Positions 44,210-52,800 of a DNA stretch of 58,589 nucleotides are shown here, one piece after another. Origin of the DNA: Nitratireductor sp. (GTDB lineage Bacteria; Pseudomonadota; Alphaproteobacteria; Rhizobiales; Rhizobiaceae); contig JAFMHL010000027.1 of NCBI GenBank assembly GCA_017854535.1, positions 1-58,589 on the forward strand, in the 5' to 3' direction. Within the stretch, counting starts at the first letter, position 1. Every line of letters begins with the position of its first letter. The translations under genes were made by a program, and so were the position numbers. Under the pieces are notes generated by a model. That model was not told where the DNA came from and ran no database searches. It worked only from the letters and a program-made list of their open reading frames with translations.

Positions 44210-45925
44210 TCAATAATTAACAGACATCATCCTTAAATCTTCGCCAAAATGTGGCTCGATGCCCAAAATCGGTGCAGAACGGCGAACAATATTGGAAACC
44301 ATCGGTGCAGCGTTCATACCTGCGGTAGCATAATTGCTATTCGGCTCAGGCTTTGGCTCATCAATGATTGTCAAAACCATATATTTGGGATCGTTAATCG
44401 GAAAAGCCGCTAGAAACGCATTAAAACGCTTTTCACTGGAATATCTGCCGCGCACAACTTTTTCAGCCGTACCAGTTTTTCCGCCAACCCAGTAACCATC
44501 AACATCTGCGCGGCGTCCCGAACCATCTTCAACATTTAACCGGAACAAATACCGCATGGCATCGCTGGTTGATGGTTTGATAACCTGCTTGGCCAAGGCA
44601 TCCGCTTCTTCTCGGGTGCGTTTGAACAGAGTGGGTGGCAATAGCTTTCCGCCATTGATCAAGGCGGCGCCTGCTACGGCCGTCTGCAAGGGAGTAGTTG
44701 TCACCCCATGTCCATAAGAAATGGTCACTGAGTTCAGTTTTTTCCATTCTTTTGGTTCAACGGGCGTCGCCGTTTCTGCAAGTTCAAACGGCATTTTGTC
44801 CAACAGACCAACACGATGTAAAAACTCCTGATGTCCTTCCATCCCGACAACATCAGCCATCTTTGCCGTGCCAATATTAGAGGAGTAAATGAAGATTTCC
44901 GGAACGCTCAAGACACGCTTTTTGCCGTGAAAATCATTGATCGTAAATCCGGCTATTCTAAGTGGCTTGCTAGCGTCAAATCGACTTCTCATATTTACCA
45001 AGCCGCTATCCAGCGCCATCGCGGTTGTAAATGCCTTGAACGTAGAACCCATTTCGTAAAGTCCGGCCGACATACGATTGAGTCTGTCAGGATCAAGCGC
45101 ATCTGCTGGTTTATTGGAATCATAATCTGGCAAGGATGCCATCGCGATGACTTCACCCGTATGAACATCCAGAACCACTGCCCCAGCAGCAATCGCGCGG
45201 TAGCGCTCCATGGCTAGCTGCAATTCGTCATGAACAATCGATTGCACCCGGATATCGATAGAAAGCTCAACTGGCTCTGTTTGCTCCAGATCGCCAAATC
45301 CAGCTGCACGCAAATCTTTCAATCCGCGCTCATCAACAACCTTTTCGGCGCCTGCAATGCCAACATTGTCGATATTTACATGGCCGACCAGATGCGAAGC
45401 AACGGGACCATTGGGATAAAACCGTCGCGTTTCCCGCTTGAAACCGATACCCGGAATACCAAGCTGATGAATTTTACTTTGCTGGGCTGGCGTAATCTCG
45501 CGGCGTAGCCAAACAAAGCCAGCATTGCCGGAAAGACGGTTATAGATTTTTTCCGAATTCAAATCAGGCAATACGGTAGAAAGCAATTCAATCGCCTCAT
45601 CCACATCAACTATGCGGCGCGGCTCGGCATATAAAGAAGCTGTGTTAATATCAGTTCCCAGTGTCATGCCATTACGATCAACAAGATCGGGACGCCGTGC
45701 AGTAATGCTTGGATCAGCCAAGGCGTAGCGAACTGAGTCAGAAGGTTCAATCAAGCCAAAATAGACCAAGCGCGCAGAAATAATACCATAAACACCGCAA
45801 ATTAAAATCATCGCTAATGTAATTCGCGAACGTGCCCTTGTTTGGCCTTCATGCCTTGAACCGTTCAGCTTTAGCTTACCGGCATGCTCGCGTTGGGTGG
45901 CTGGCTTTGAAAACTGCTTTTTCAT
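44210..45925 (-). CDS. ftsI: Septal transpeptidase FtsI (PBP3)
   Basis: A 571-residue class B penicillin-binding protein that crosslinks septal peptidoglycan. One membrane anchor at about residues 36-56 follows a basic cytoplasmic tail; the pedestal domain has RRFYPNGPVASHLVGHVN. The transpeptidase motifs are STFK at 294-297, SSN at 348-350 and KTG at 483-485. The start overlaps the ftsL stop by four bases. Confidence 0.96.
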   Translation of the reverse strand: MKKQFSKPATQREHAGKLKLNGSRHEGQTRARSRITLAMILICGVYGIISARLVYFGLIEPSDSVRYALADPSITARRPDLVDRNGMTLGTDINTASLYAEPRRIVDVDEAIELLSTVLPDLNSEKIYNRLSGNAGFVWLRREITPAQQSKIHQLGIPGIGFKRETRRFYPNGPVASHLVGHVNIDNVGIAGAEKVVDERGLKDLRAAGFGDLEQTEPVELSIDIRVQSIVHDELQLAMERYRAIAAGAVVLDVHTGEVIAMASLPDYDSNKPADALDPDRLNRMSAGLYEMGSTFKAFTTAMALDSGLVNMRSRFDASKPLRIAGFTINDFHGKKRVLSVPEIFIYSSNIGTAKMADVVGMEGHQEFLHRVGLLDKMPFELAETATPVEPKEWKKLNSVTISYGHGVTTTPLQTAVAGAALINGGKLLPPTLFKRTREEADALAKQVIKPSTSDAMRYLFRLNVEDGSGRRADVDGYWVGGKTGTAEKVVRGRYSSEKRFNAFLAAFPINDPKYMVLTIIDEPKPEPNSNYATAGMNAAPMVSNIVRRSAPILGIEPHFGEDLRMMSVNY

Positions 45926-46311
45926 TGCGAAGCCCCGCTATCAACGGTTCCGGTTTTCAAATTATTATCTGGTTCGGCTTCGATAAGACTGGCTATGTCG
46001 CCTTTGTCAGGGTCAGGCAATTGCGGCGGCTTCACCGGAATTTCCGCGATGGTGCCAATCGCCTGTGGATCCAATTGCTCAATACCCAATTGCCCCTGGT
46101 AACGCTCGACCAAAACTTGCAATCTCTTTGGGTCCGTAAGTAAAGACCAATCGGCTTTTAAAATATCAAGAGACTCTTGCTCAGTCTTGATCTCGTTTTG
46201 CAGCTTTGTCACTTTCTCAATCGCTACTTCCGAGTCATGCTTCACCTTAAAAGTGAAAGCTGCACCGCCTAAGAGCAACCCAATCATAACTACATCAATT
46301 GATCTAAGCAT
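45922..46311 (-). CDS. ftsL: Cell division protein FtsL
   Basis: A 129-residue bitopic protein: short N-terminus, membrane helix at about residues 6-23, then a coiled coil ([25 protein letters not shown]-like pattern, about 30-56) ending near [14 protein letters not shown], the usual FtsL landmark. A Pro/Asp-rich tail of about 55 residues follows. Position between rsmH and ftsI and the 8-base overlap with rsmH support the call, since sequence conservation of FtsL is weak. Confidence 0.88.
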   Translation of the reverse strand: MLRSIDVVMIGLLLGGAAFTFKVKHDSEVAIEKVTKLQNEIKTEQESLDILKADWSLLTDPKRLQVLVERYQGQLGIEQLDPQAIGTIAEIPVKPPQLPDPDKGDIASLIEAEPDNNLKTGTVDSGASQ

Positions 46312-47347
46312 GGGGGTTCACCTGAGAATGAGAGAGCTTGGGAAGGCCGAAAATCGTGAAATTTTCGTCCATTGGCGCGCTGGCGGTTCGAATGCCTGAG
46401 CGTAATTTGGCTGAGCGAGCACGTGGGTTTTCCTCACACTCTTCTTTGCTGGCTAATATTGCACTGCGTTTTTGCTGGGTAAAAACAGGTGCTTTGACTT
46501 GGACTTGCGGCAAATGGCGAGAGCCCGCTTGCTCACCAGCGCGATCGGCAAAAAACCGCTTCACAATCCTGTCTTCCAGAGAATGAAAGGTTACAACAAC
46601 AAGTCTTCCACCAGGCTTTAAAATCCGCTCTGCCGCGTATAGAGCCTTTGCCAGCTCTTCCAATTCACGGTTTACGAAAATCCGAAGTCCCTGAAAGCTG
46701 CGCGTGGCCGGATGGATTTTATCCCCCGGTTTACGTCCAATGGTTTTTTCAATCAGATTGGCTAGCTGCAAGGTCCTTGAAAACGGCATGGCACCCCGCG
46801 CTTCAATAATTGCGCGCGATATCCGTGGCGCGTGACGCTCTTCGCCTAAAATTCCAAAGATGCGCGTCAATGTCGATTGATCAGCCTGATTGCAAACATC
46901 TGCAGCTGACAAGCCGCTTTGCGCCATGCGCATATCCAGCGGCCCATCTTTTTGAAACGAAAAGCCACGCTCAGCCTCATCAAGTTGCATCGAAGAAACA
47001 CCGATATCCAATACAACACCATCAACGCTTTCATGGCCTTGTTCACGGGCAATAGCATCAAGGGTAGAAAATTGACCTTTTGCCAAGACCAAAGCGCCTT
47101 CGAATTCATCAACCAAAACCTGACCATCGGCGATTGCATTTGGGTCTTGATCGATAGCGAGAACATTTGCGCCAGCTTCAATCAATGCGCGGGTATAGCC
47201 ACCGGCACCAAATGTTCCGTCAATAATGGTTTCCCCCGAAGCCGGTTTGAGATGCGCAACAACCTCGTGGAGCATAACTGGCACATGACGGGCTGGTCCG
47301 CCAACAGGGGACGACGCGCCATTGGCGCCATCTCTGTCACCGGTCAT
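46304..47347 (-). CDS. rsmH: 16S rRNA m4C1402 methyltransferase
   Basis: A 347-residue SAM-dependent enzyme that N4-methylates C1402 of 16S r[16 protein letters not shown] opens the core, the SAM site is [17 protein letters not shown], and later landmarks are [18 protein letters not shown] and [17 protein letters not shown] chose the ATG at 47347, which overlaps the mraZ stop as ATGA. The same frame stays open to 48097 through mraZ, but that extension is out of frame with mraZ and meaningless. Confidence 0.95.
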   Translation of the reverse strand: MTGDRDGANGASSPVGGPARHVPVMLHEVVAHLKPASGETIIDGTFGAGGYTRALIEAGANVLAIDQDPNAIADGQVLVDEFEGALVLAKGQFSTLDAIAREQGHESVDGVVLDIGVSSMQLDEAERGFSFQKDGPLDMRMAQSGLSAADVCNQADQSTLTRIFGILGEERHAPRISRAIIEARGAMPFSRTLQLANLIEKTIGRKPGDKIHPATRSFQGLRIFVNRELEELAKALYAAERILKPGGRLVVVTFHSLEDRIVKRFFADRAGEQAGSRHLPQVQVKAPVFTQQKRSAILASKEECEENPRARSAKLRSGIRTASAPMDENFTIFGLPKLSHSQVNPHA

Positions 47348-47892
47348 GTGTCTTGCTCCTTGTTGCCCATCTGCAAGTTTGCACTTGCGCCAGCTCGGGA
47401 GGAAGCTGGTTGTGCCTGACTTGCGGGGGAATTGGATTGCGAGGTACTGTCCCCAAGAGAACTCAGTGAGCGGCGCATCAAACGCACTTTCTCTCTGGCT
47501 GCCTCGCGATATAGATTGAAGCGTTTCGGCTCCCATAATTGAAAGAAATGTCCGCGGCCTACAAAGGCCACTTCGTCCTCGATACCCGTATGAGCGCGCA
47601 AATGATCGGTCAAAATAATGCGCCCTTCCGTATCCACTTTGATTTCGTCTGCATCGCCTAACAGGCAAAACGACCACATTTCGTATTCTTCTGAAAACGG
47701 ATCCATTGCGCTCAACCGGCGCAAATTGGCTTCCATAAAATCTGCTCCGCCCGCTTCGGCCACCGGATGATCGACGCTGAGGATAATATGTATTGAGGAT
47801 TGCCCGGCTAGAACCGTGCGGAAATTGGCCGGGATAGAAACCCTGCCCTTCTTGTCCACACGATTGATCGTGTTCGATAAGAACCGATCCAT
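47344..47892 (-). CDS. mraZ: Transcriptional regulator MraZ
   Basis: A 182-residue DNA-binding protein with two swapped-hairpin AbrB-like domains, each with the DxxGR signature: DKKGRVSIP near residue 14 and DTEGRIILT near residue 86. It represses the mra/dcw promoter by binding TGGGN repeats. The C-terminal 35 residues are Ser/Gln/Ala-rich. I chose the ATG at 47892 with GAGG upstream; the frame reaches 47961. It is the first gene of the division cluster. Confidence 0.95.
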   Translation of the reverse strand: MDRFLSNTINRVDKKGRVSIPANFRTVLAGQSSIHIILSVDHPVAEAGGADFMEANLRRLSAMDPFSEEYEMWSFCLLGDADEIKVDTEGRIILTDHLRAHTGIEDEVAFVGRGHFFQLWEPKRFNLYREAAREKVRLMRRSLSSLGDSTSQSNSPASQAQPASSRAGASANLQMGNKEQDT

Positions 47893-48159
47893 ATAGAGCC
47901 TCTTTTCCCGCCAGTCTGAAACTTGAAACCAGATCAGCCAAAAGCGAACCTGAATACGCATGACTTCGCGGATTTGGCGTGCATGCAGTCATGCTCGCAT
48001 CTCCCCTGACACATTCAATCCAGCCTGTTTTCCGTTGATCAATTCGCCATTTTAGCGAGAAATCTGTCCGAAAATCCCCATTGCGCCCGATTGACATGCC
48101 TGCGCTGTCATTCTGCCTCGCCTCTTTCTCAATGTGAGAGTACCAAAGAAAGGCATATT

Positions 48160-48189
48160 TGGGGTATCATGGGAAAATATGGTCGTCAA
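48160..48189 (-). promoter_or_regulatory. MraZ box and candidate mraZ promoter
   Basis: Three repeats start exactly 10 bases apart on the plus strand: TGGGG at 48160, TGGGA at 48170 and the degenerate TGGTC at 48180, each split by 5-base spacers. This is the TGGGN-N5 layout bound by MraZ. On the minus strand TTGACG (48184-48189) could be a -35, placing the repeats between the -35 and a weak -10, fitting repression. Confidence 0.7.
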
Positions 48190-48320
48190 TGGAATCAATT
48201 GGAAAATTAGGACTTTTTGAATCCTTTATTAGGACTCTGGTAAGCTTTGCCAGAACAGGGTTAACGTTGCGTTAAGATCGCCATAGATGCGCATCTTCCG
48301 GCAAAAGACAGCCGAAAGGA

Positions 48321-48339
48321 ATGAGTCAAAGTGACTCAT
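48321..48339 (-). terminator. Hairpin after the dehydratase gene
   Basis: ATGAGTCA (48321-48328) and TGACTCAT (48332-48339) are exact inverted repeats around a 3-base loop, 52 bases beyond the dehydratase stop. On the minus strand only TCCTTTC follows, so it is a weak terminator or a dyad operator. Confidence 0.4.
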
Positions 48340-48390
48340 GGGCTTTCATAAATTGGTATGTCTCAGATAATCGCGTTTATTCGCGGTGGA

Positions 48391-49605
48391 TCACCGCCCA
48401 ATCGGCGTCCGGGTCATTTCCAAATGCAACTGATCGCCTGTCCAGGGATGGGCCTCACAAACTGCCTCATTCAACTCGACACCCAAGCCCGGCTCGGTTG
48501 ATGGAATGACATGGCCATTTTCCCATTGGAGTTTCTTATGCAGCAATTCGCCGTGGAACCCATCCCATTGCTTAATGGATTCCAACACAAGGAAATTCGG
48601 CAGGGTTGCCGCCAGTTGAATATTGGCAGCCCCAACAATTGGGCCACAATAACAATGGGGCGCGATTTGAATGTGATAGGCTTCTGCCATGGCGGCGATC
48701 TTCTTGGTCTCCAAAATACCGCCAGAGCGCCCAAGATCCGGCTGCAAGATTGAAGCGGCTCGATTTTCAATGACGCGAGCAAACTCAAACCGTGTAGTAA
48801 GCCGCTCACCTGTTGCCACAGGGATGCTGGTTGCACGCGCCACCTGCCCCATCACTTCGGGCATATCCGGCGGGCAAGGCTCCTCATACCATAACGGATC
48901 ATAAGGCTCGATGGCTTTTGCAAGACGGATAGCACCGCCAGCTGTAAACTGCCCGTGAGTTCCAAACAGAATATCAGCCTTATTGCCAACTGCCTCACGC
49001 ACGGCTTTACACATGGCAGCAGACAGTTCGATATCCACCAGCCTTGGCATATGGCCATCATAGATTGTGTAGGGCCCTGCAGGATCAAACTTCACCGCAT
49101 CAAAACCTTTGCCAACAGCAGCAATAGCAGCTTCTGCCGCAATATCCGGATCATTATAAACATGCTTTGGCGTAAGTGTTTCGTCTGGATAGACATCGCC
49201 ATCTTTGGGATATAGATAGGTGTAAGACCGCAATGTCTCATGCACCCTTCCACCTAATAAATTATAAACAGGTTGATTTGCCTCTTTGCCGATAATATCC
49301 CAGCAGGCCATTTCCAAGGCTGAATAGCATCCCATCATCGTAACATCAGGTCTTTGGGAAAAACCCGAGGAATAGCAAGAACGGAAAAACTGTTCGATCT
49401 TGTGCGGATCATGCCCAATAAAATAACGCGCTGCCACATCTTCAATAAGTTTGGCAGTCAAATGCGGATCAAAGGTCGCGCAATAGGCTTCACCATATCC
49501 ATGAACGCCACTATCTGTCGTCAGCTTTACGAAGATAAAATAGCGCCCACCAAACGATGGCGGAGGATTGCCGACAACCCAGGTCTTCACATCTTTCAGT
49601 TTCAT
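48391..49605 (-). CDS. Enolase-superfamily sugar-acid dehydratase (mandelate racemase group)
   Basis: A 404-residue protein with the capping domain (RYFIFVKLTTDSGVHGYGEA) and the (beta/alpha)7 barrel of the mandelate racemase group. Barrel motifs: VKFDP at 171-175, YEEP at 240-243, GERL at 266-269 and APHCYCGP at 315-322. It lacks the second Lys of the racemase KxK pair, so dehydration of a sugar acid is more likely than racemisation. The usual first metal ligand Asp (DxH in related dehydratases) aligns with G215 in GTHGQ. I chose the ATG at 49605 with GGAGG 8 bases before it; it overlaps the stop of the upstream GMC gene by four bases. The substrate is unknown. Confidence 0.85.
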   Translation of the reverse strand: MKLKDVKTWVVGNPPPSFGGRYFIFVKLTTDSGVHGYGEAYCATFDPHLTAKLIEDVAARYFIGHDPHKIEQFFRSCYSSGFSQRPDVTMMGCYSALEMACWDIIGKEANQPVYNLLGGRVHETLRSYTYLYPKDGDVYPDETLTPKHVYNDPDIAAEAAIAAVGKGFDAVKFDPAGPYTIYDGHMPRLVDIELSAAMCKAVREAVGNKADILFGTHGQFTAGGAIRLAKAIEPYDPLWYEEPCPPDMPEVMGQVARATSIPVATGERLTTRFEFARVIENRAASILQPDLGRSGGILETKKIAAMAEAYHIQIAPHCYCGPIVGAANIQLAATLPNFLVLESIKQWDGFHGELLHKKLQWENGHVIPSTEPGLGVELNEAVCEAHPWTGDQLHLEMTRTPIGR

Positions 49606-51218
49606 GCGTGATCCTCCAAAATTATTTGCGCACCTTTCCATCCAGTAGCAATGGCCGCCGCGTTGGTATTGCCGGTCACAATATTTGGGAAAATCGATGC
49701 ATCAACCACCCGCAACCCGTCTACACCATGAACCTTCAGTCGACTATCGACAACTGATGTTTTTGGATCTGGCCCCATTCGACAGGTCGAAACTGGATGA
49801 TAGACAGTACCTGAGCGTTTTCTAAAGTCAGCAATTAGCTCCTCGTCGCTATTGCAATTCGGCCCTGGCAATACCTCTTCTTCAATCACGGCGCGCATGG
49901 TTGGCGTTGCGGCGATCTTGCGAAGATATTTCACTGCATCCAGCATTTCTTCCACATCGCGCTCATGTGAAAATGCGTTCCCTGTGATTTTGGGATGGGC
50001 AAGTGGATCCGCCGATTGAATCATGATTTCGCCACGGCTCAACGTACGACAGCTTGATAACCCAATTGAAAAACCTGAGAAGGGATCAGGCGTCAAAATC
50101 GGACGTTCACCACCCCCTGGAACAACAGTCGAGAATGCCTGAAAATACAATTGCATATTCGGTCGCGTGAACTTGTCGCTGGTTTTGAAAAACCCGCCGC
50201 CATGGTTGATGCTGATTGAAAGTGGTCCATTGCGGGTAATCAGGTATTGCAGACCAACTTTCAACTTGCCCCACCAAGGGCGAAGCACATCATTGAGCGT
50301 TTTTGTATTGGCCCGATAGGTATAGTTGATCCCCTGATGATCCTGAAGATTTGCCCCCACATTCGGGTTATCGAAAATCGGTTTAATACCAAACTTTTTC
50401 AAGAGTGCGGCTGGACCTACGCCCGAAATCTGCAATAGTTGCGGTGAGTTTACAGCACCGCCGCACAGAATAGTTTCGCAGTTAGCGCGGACCAGCTCTG
50501 TTTTGCCCTTGCGCTGATACTCGACACCAACCGCTTTTGAACCTTCGAAAACAATGCGTGTTACATGAGCATGGGTAACAACTTTTATATTGGAACGCTT
50601 CATGGCCGGGCGCAGAAATGCCCTGCATGCAGAGTTTCGGCGACCCGACTTTGTTGTTAATTGGTAATATCCAGCACCTTCTTGTTTGGCGCCATTGAAA
50701 TCCGGATTGCACCCCAACTGTAATTCGCCGCAGGCATCTATGAATGTTTTGGTTAGCGGATGAACATGTTTTTCAATGTTGGAAATTCGCAATGGGCCAT
50801 TAGCTCCGCGCCATTCATCCGCGCCATTTTCATTGTCTTCCAGAGCCTTGAAAACAGGAAGCATATCCTGCCATCCCCACCCAGGATTACCAGAGGCTTC
50901 CCACTCATTAAAATCTTCTGGCGCGCCTCTGATCCAAACCATCGCATTGATAGAAGATGAACCGCCGAGCACCTTACCGCGCGGCCAGTAGTCCTTTTGC
51001 CCCGCCAAACCTTCATCGGGCTCGGTCGCATACATCCAGTTTACTTTTTTATCGAAGAACGTTTTGCCATAGCCAAGCGGCATTTGAATGAAAAAACGGT
51101 TATCCGTGCCCCCAGCTTCGAGAACCAAAACTGAATATTTTCCATTGGCTGACAACTGCTCTGCAACAACGGAACCAGAAGAACCAGAGCCAACAACAAT
51201 AAAATCCGGATTGTTCAT
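49602..51218 (-). CDS. GMC-family FAD oxidoreductase (choline dehydrogenase-like)
   Basis: A 538-residue flavoprotein. The FAD-binding GSGSSGSVVAEQL is near residue 8, the first GMC signature GKVLGGSSSINAMVWIRG near 82, the second GAVNSPQLLQISGVGP near 254, and the catalytic C-terminal region YHPVSTCRMG near 472, with its His. Members oxidise alcohols, sugars or choline; with the dehydratase gene directly coupled downstream, a sugar or polyol is the likelier substrate. This pair looks like a two-gene catabolic operon. No transporter or regulator for it is in the window. Confidence 0.9.
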   Translation of the reverse strand: MNNPDFIVVGSGSSGSVVAEQLSANGKYSVLVLEAGGTDNRFFIQMPLGYGKTFFDKKVNWMYATEPDEGLAGQKDYWPRGKVLGGSSSINAMVWIRGAPEDFNEWEASGNPGWGWQDMLPVFKALEDNENGADEWRGANGPLRISNIEKHVHPLTKTFIDACGELQLGCNPDFNGAKQEGAGYYQLTTKSGRRNSACRAFLRPAMKRSNIKVVTHAHVTRIVFEGSKAVGVEYQRKGKTELVRANCETILCGGAVNSPQLLQISGVGPAALLKKFGIKPIFDNPNVGANLQDHQGINYTYRANTKTLNDVLRPWWGKLKVGLQYLITRNGPLSISINHGGGFFKTSDKFTRPNMQLYFQAFSTVVPGGGERPILTPDPFSGFSIGLSSCRTLSRGEIMIQSADPLAHPKITGNAFSHERDVEEMLDAVKYLRKIAATPTMRAVIEEEVLPGPNCNSDEELIADFRKRSGTVYHPVSTCRMGPDPKTSVVDSRLKVHGVDGLRVVDASIFPNIVTGNTNAAAIATGWKGAQIILEDHA

Positions 51219-51428
51219 TTTCGCTCCAGCGCACCAAAAAACTCTATGCCAAGATATCCATTCAGTTGGCGAATACTATTAATTTTTTGGGAAGGCAACA
51301 CACCGAAAAATACGGCAATCACTGGATGAAAAAAGACATCGAAAGACCAGAGTAATCAATAAATAGGATTTTGTTATCGTTTTTCCATTAAACGGAAACC
51401 CAATCACTTTTCTATGCAAGGTTACACA

Positions 51429-51824
51429 ATGAGCAAATCCAATCCGAACAAAGATGACCCGAGAATCAAGAAAACCGGTTTTGCCCATTTAATAGCGGCA
51501 ACCACCTATTCTGCCGGAGGCTTCAAATGCCTGTTTGGGGAGTCAGCTTTCAGGCAGGAATTGGTTTTCGCTGCGCTACTTTTGATTGCTTATTTTGCAT
51601 TGGGCGTAGCGCCGCTGTTTATCGTGATTAGCGTATGTCTCATCCTGACAACATTCGCAGTCGAAGCGCTGAACACAGCTATAGAGTTGGTGGTGGACCG
51701 CACCTCACCAGAGATTTCTGATTATGCGAAAAACGCAAAGGATCTGGGATCCTTCGCGACTATGTGTCTGTTAATTGCAAATGGCGTATTTGCTCTTTTC
51801 GCCTTGGGTACTGAACTAATTTAA
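51429..51824 (+). CDS. dgkA: Diacylglycerol kinase (prokaryotic, DgkA)
   Basis: A 131-residue membrane enzyme with three helices that phosphorylates diacylglycerol to phosphatidate for recycling. The catalytic stretch AVEALNTAIELVVDR and the AKDLGSFATM segment are diagnostic. I prefer the ATG at 51429 (MSKSNPN), with AAGG 8 bases upstream; a further in-frame ATG is at 51414. It ends 2 bases from the stop of the convergent YHS gene. Confidence 0.9.
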   Translation: MSKSNPNKDDPRIKKTGFAHLIAATTYSAGGFKCLFGESAFRQELVFAALLLIAYFALGVAPLFIVISVCLILTTFAVEALNTAIELVVDRTSPEISDYAKNAKDLGSFATMCLLIANGVFALFALGTELI

Positions 51825-51826
51825 AA

Positions 51827-52288
51827 CTATTCTATTGTGGTCCAGTTTTCATTGGCCGTTTTGATAAATCCCGGGATATCTTTTTCCCAACGTGACTGAA
51901 TATCACCGTTGAAATTTAGATATAGTTTCCCGTCGACGATCGTAAACTTGTCCACTTCAATGGGTGCCTTGCTGCCATAAGACAAACCGTAGGCACAATA
52001 CCCACCAAACTGTGGAGCGTATTTTGCCGGGTCAGCGGTAAATGCAGCTTTGTTCTCCGCAGAAGAAAACTGATATTTCGCCCCATCATACTCAGTTGTG
52101 AATTGATCGGACCCTTTCACAGGTTTGTTTTCAGTAAAATAAGCAACAGGATCATAGCCTTGGATCGCGATACCATTTGCATCGACATTAGTTGGACCGG
52201 CAATCGCGAGGCCAGCCCACAAAATTGTTACCATTAAAAAGCTGGCAAAACCAAATGCCGGTTTAGCAAGAGTAGCATAGATCATCAC
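51827..52288 (-). CDS. Exported YHS-domain protein
   Basis: A 153-residue protein with a hydrophobic signal peptide (about residues 10-30, likely cut after AIAG or nearby) and a YHS domain: GIAIQGYDPVAYF, then AENKAAFTADPAKYAPQFGGYCAYG. YHS domains occur in metal-handling and redox proteins, so a periplasmic metal-related role is possible but unproven. An AAGGATGACG ribosome site precedes the start. Its promoter must lie in the 212 bases before the plus-strand Cys-rich gene. Confidence 0.85.
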   Translation of the reverse strand: MMIYATLAKPAFGFASFLMVTILWAGLAIAGPTNVDANGIAIQGYDPVAYFTENKPVKGSDQFTTEYDGAKYQFSSAENKAAFTADPAKYAPQFGGYCAYGLSYGSKAPIEVDKFTIVDGKLYLNFNGDIQSRWEKDIPGFIKTANENWTTIE

Positions 52289-52425
52289 ACGTCATCCTTT
52301 TCATATAAGAAATCAAAATATTGATAAAACTTTATCGCTGATGCCAGGTAAAATACGACTAACAATTGTGTGATCAAACTGCGATCAAACGTGAAAGGGT
52401 TTCTAAATTTTTTCAGCTATGTTGA

Positions 52426-52441
52426 TTTCAGTCGCCTGAAA
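52426..52441. promoter_or_regulatory. Short palindrome upstream of the Cys-rich peptide gene
   Basis: TTTCAG (52426-52431) and CTGAAA (52436-52441) are exact inverted repeats around TCGC. It lies 60 bases before the peptide ATG, between two divergent genes, where an operator would be expected. Confidence 0.3.
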
Positions 52442-52500
52442 CTGCGACAGGGAGTGACAGAATTTCTCAATAAAATCAGACACCTGAAAGGTATTTTAAA

Positions 52501-52662
52501 ATGACAAAATCACAAAAAGTTCTCGCTGCAATGATGATCGCTGGTGGCGTAGCTGCCGCTGCACCAATTACAACTGCACACGCTGCATGCGGCTGCGGTA
52601 CAGCTAAAATCAACTGCTGCTGCGCTGCAAACAAATGCAATGCTTGCTGCGTTAAGAAGTAA
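52501..52662 (+). CDS. Small exported cysteine-rich peptide, 53 residues
   Basis: The reading frame starts at an ATG with AAAGGT 8 bases upstream. Residues 1-28 form a clear signal peptide (basic MTKSQK, hydrophobic LAAMMIAGGVAAAA, then TTAHA). The predicted mature part is about 25 residues with eight cysteines at 30, 32, 39, 40, 41, 46, 49 and 50, in patterns CGC, CCC and CNACC. Dense Cys with Lys and no aromatics is reminiscent of metallothioneins or of precursors of metal-binding modified peptides. I do not recognise the family. A strong terminator follows, so it is a single-gene unit. Codons are regular and the gene has both a ribosome site and a terminator, so I consider it real. Confidence 0.8.
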   Translation: MTKSQKVLAAMMIAGGVAAAAPITTAHAACGCGTAKINCCCAANKCNACCVKK

Positions 52663-52683
52663 TCACTACTAATTTGATACTAG

Positions 52684-52714
52684 CGGCGGGACCAATCGGT
52701 GCCGCCGTTTTTTT
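52684..52714 (+). terminator. Intrinsic terminator of the Cys-rich peptide gene
   Basis: CGGCGG (52684-52689) pairs with CCGCCG (52702-52707); an inner ACC/GGT stem lengthens it around the loop AATC. Seven Ts follow. Confidence 0.9.
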
Positions 52715-52800
52715 GTTTTCCTATGCGTTGCGATTAAAAACGAGACGCATACAGTGGAACGACAAATAACCGCTTACAAACTATTTGGAACAAATTTAAA

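Larger units (their letters stand above)
47893..48390 (-). other. Leader and promoter region of the division cluster
   Basis: About 500 bases without a gene between mraZ and the end of the dehydratase gene. It holds the MraZ box and promoter-like sequence near 48160-48189, which would give a leader of roughly 260 bases, and a hairpin at 48321-48339 that may end the upstream operon. I see no small open frame of merit. Confidence 0.55.

Noticed and set aside
47348-48097. Open frame extending rsmH upstream by 250 codons
   Set aside because: It runs out of frame through mraZ, has no family resemblance, and the ATGA overlap at 47344-47347 gives the normal rsmH start.
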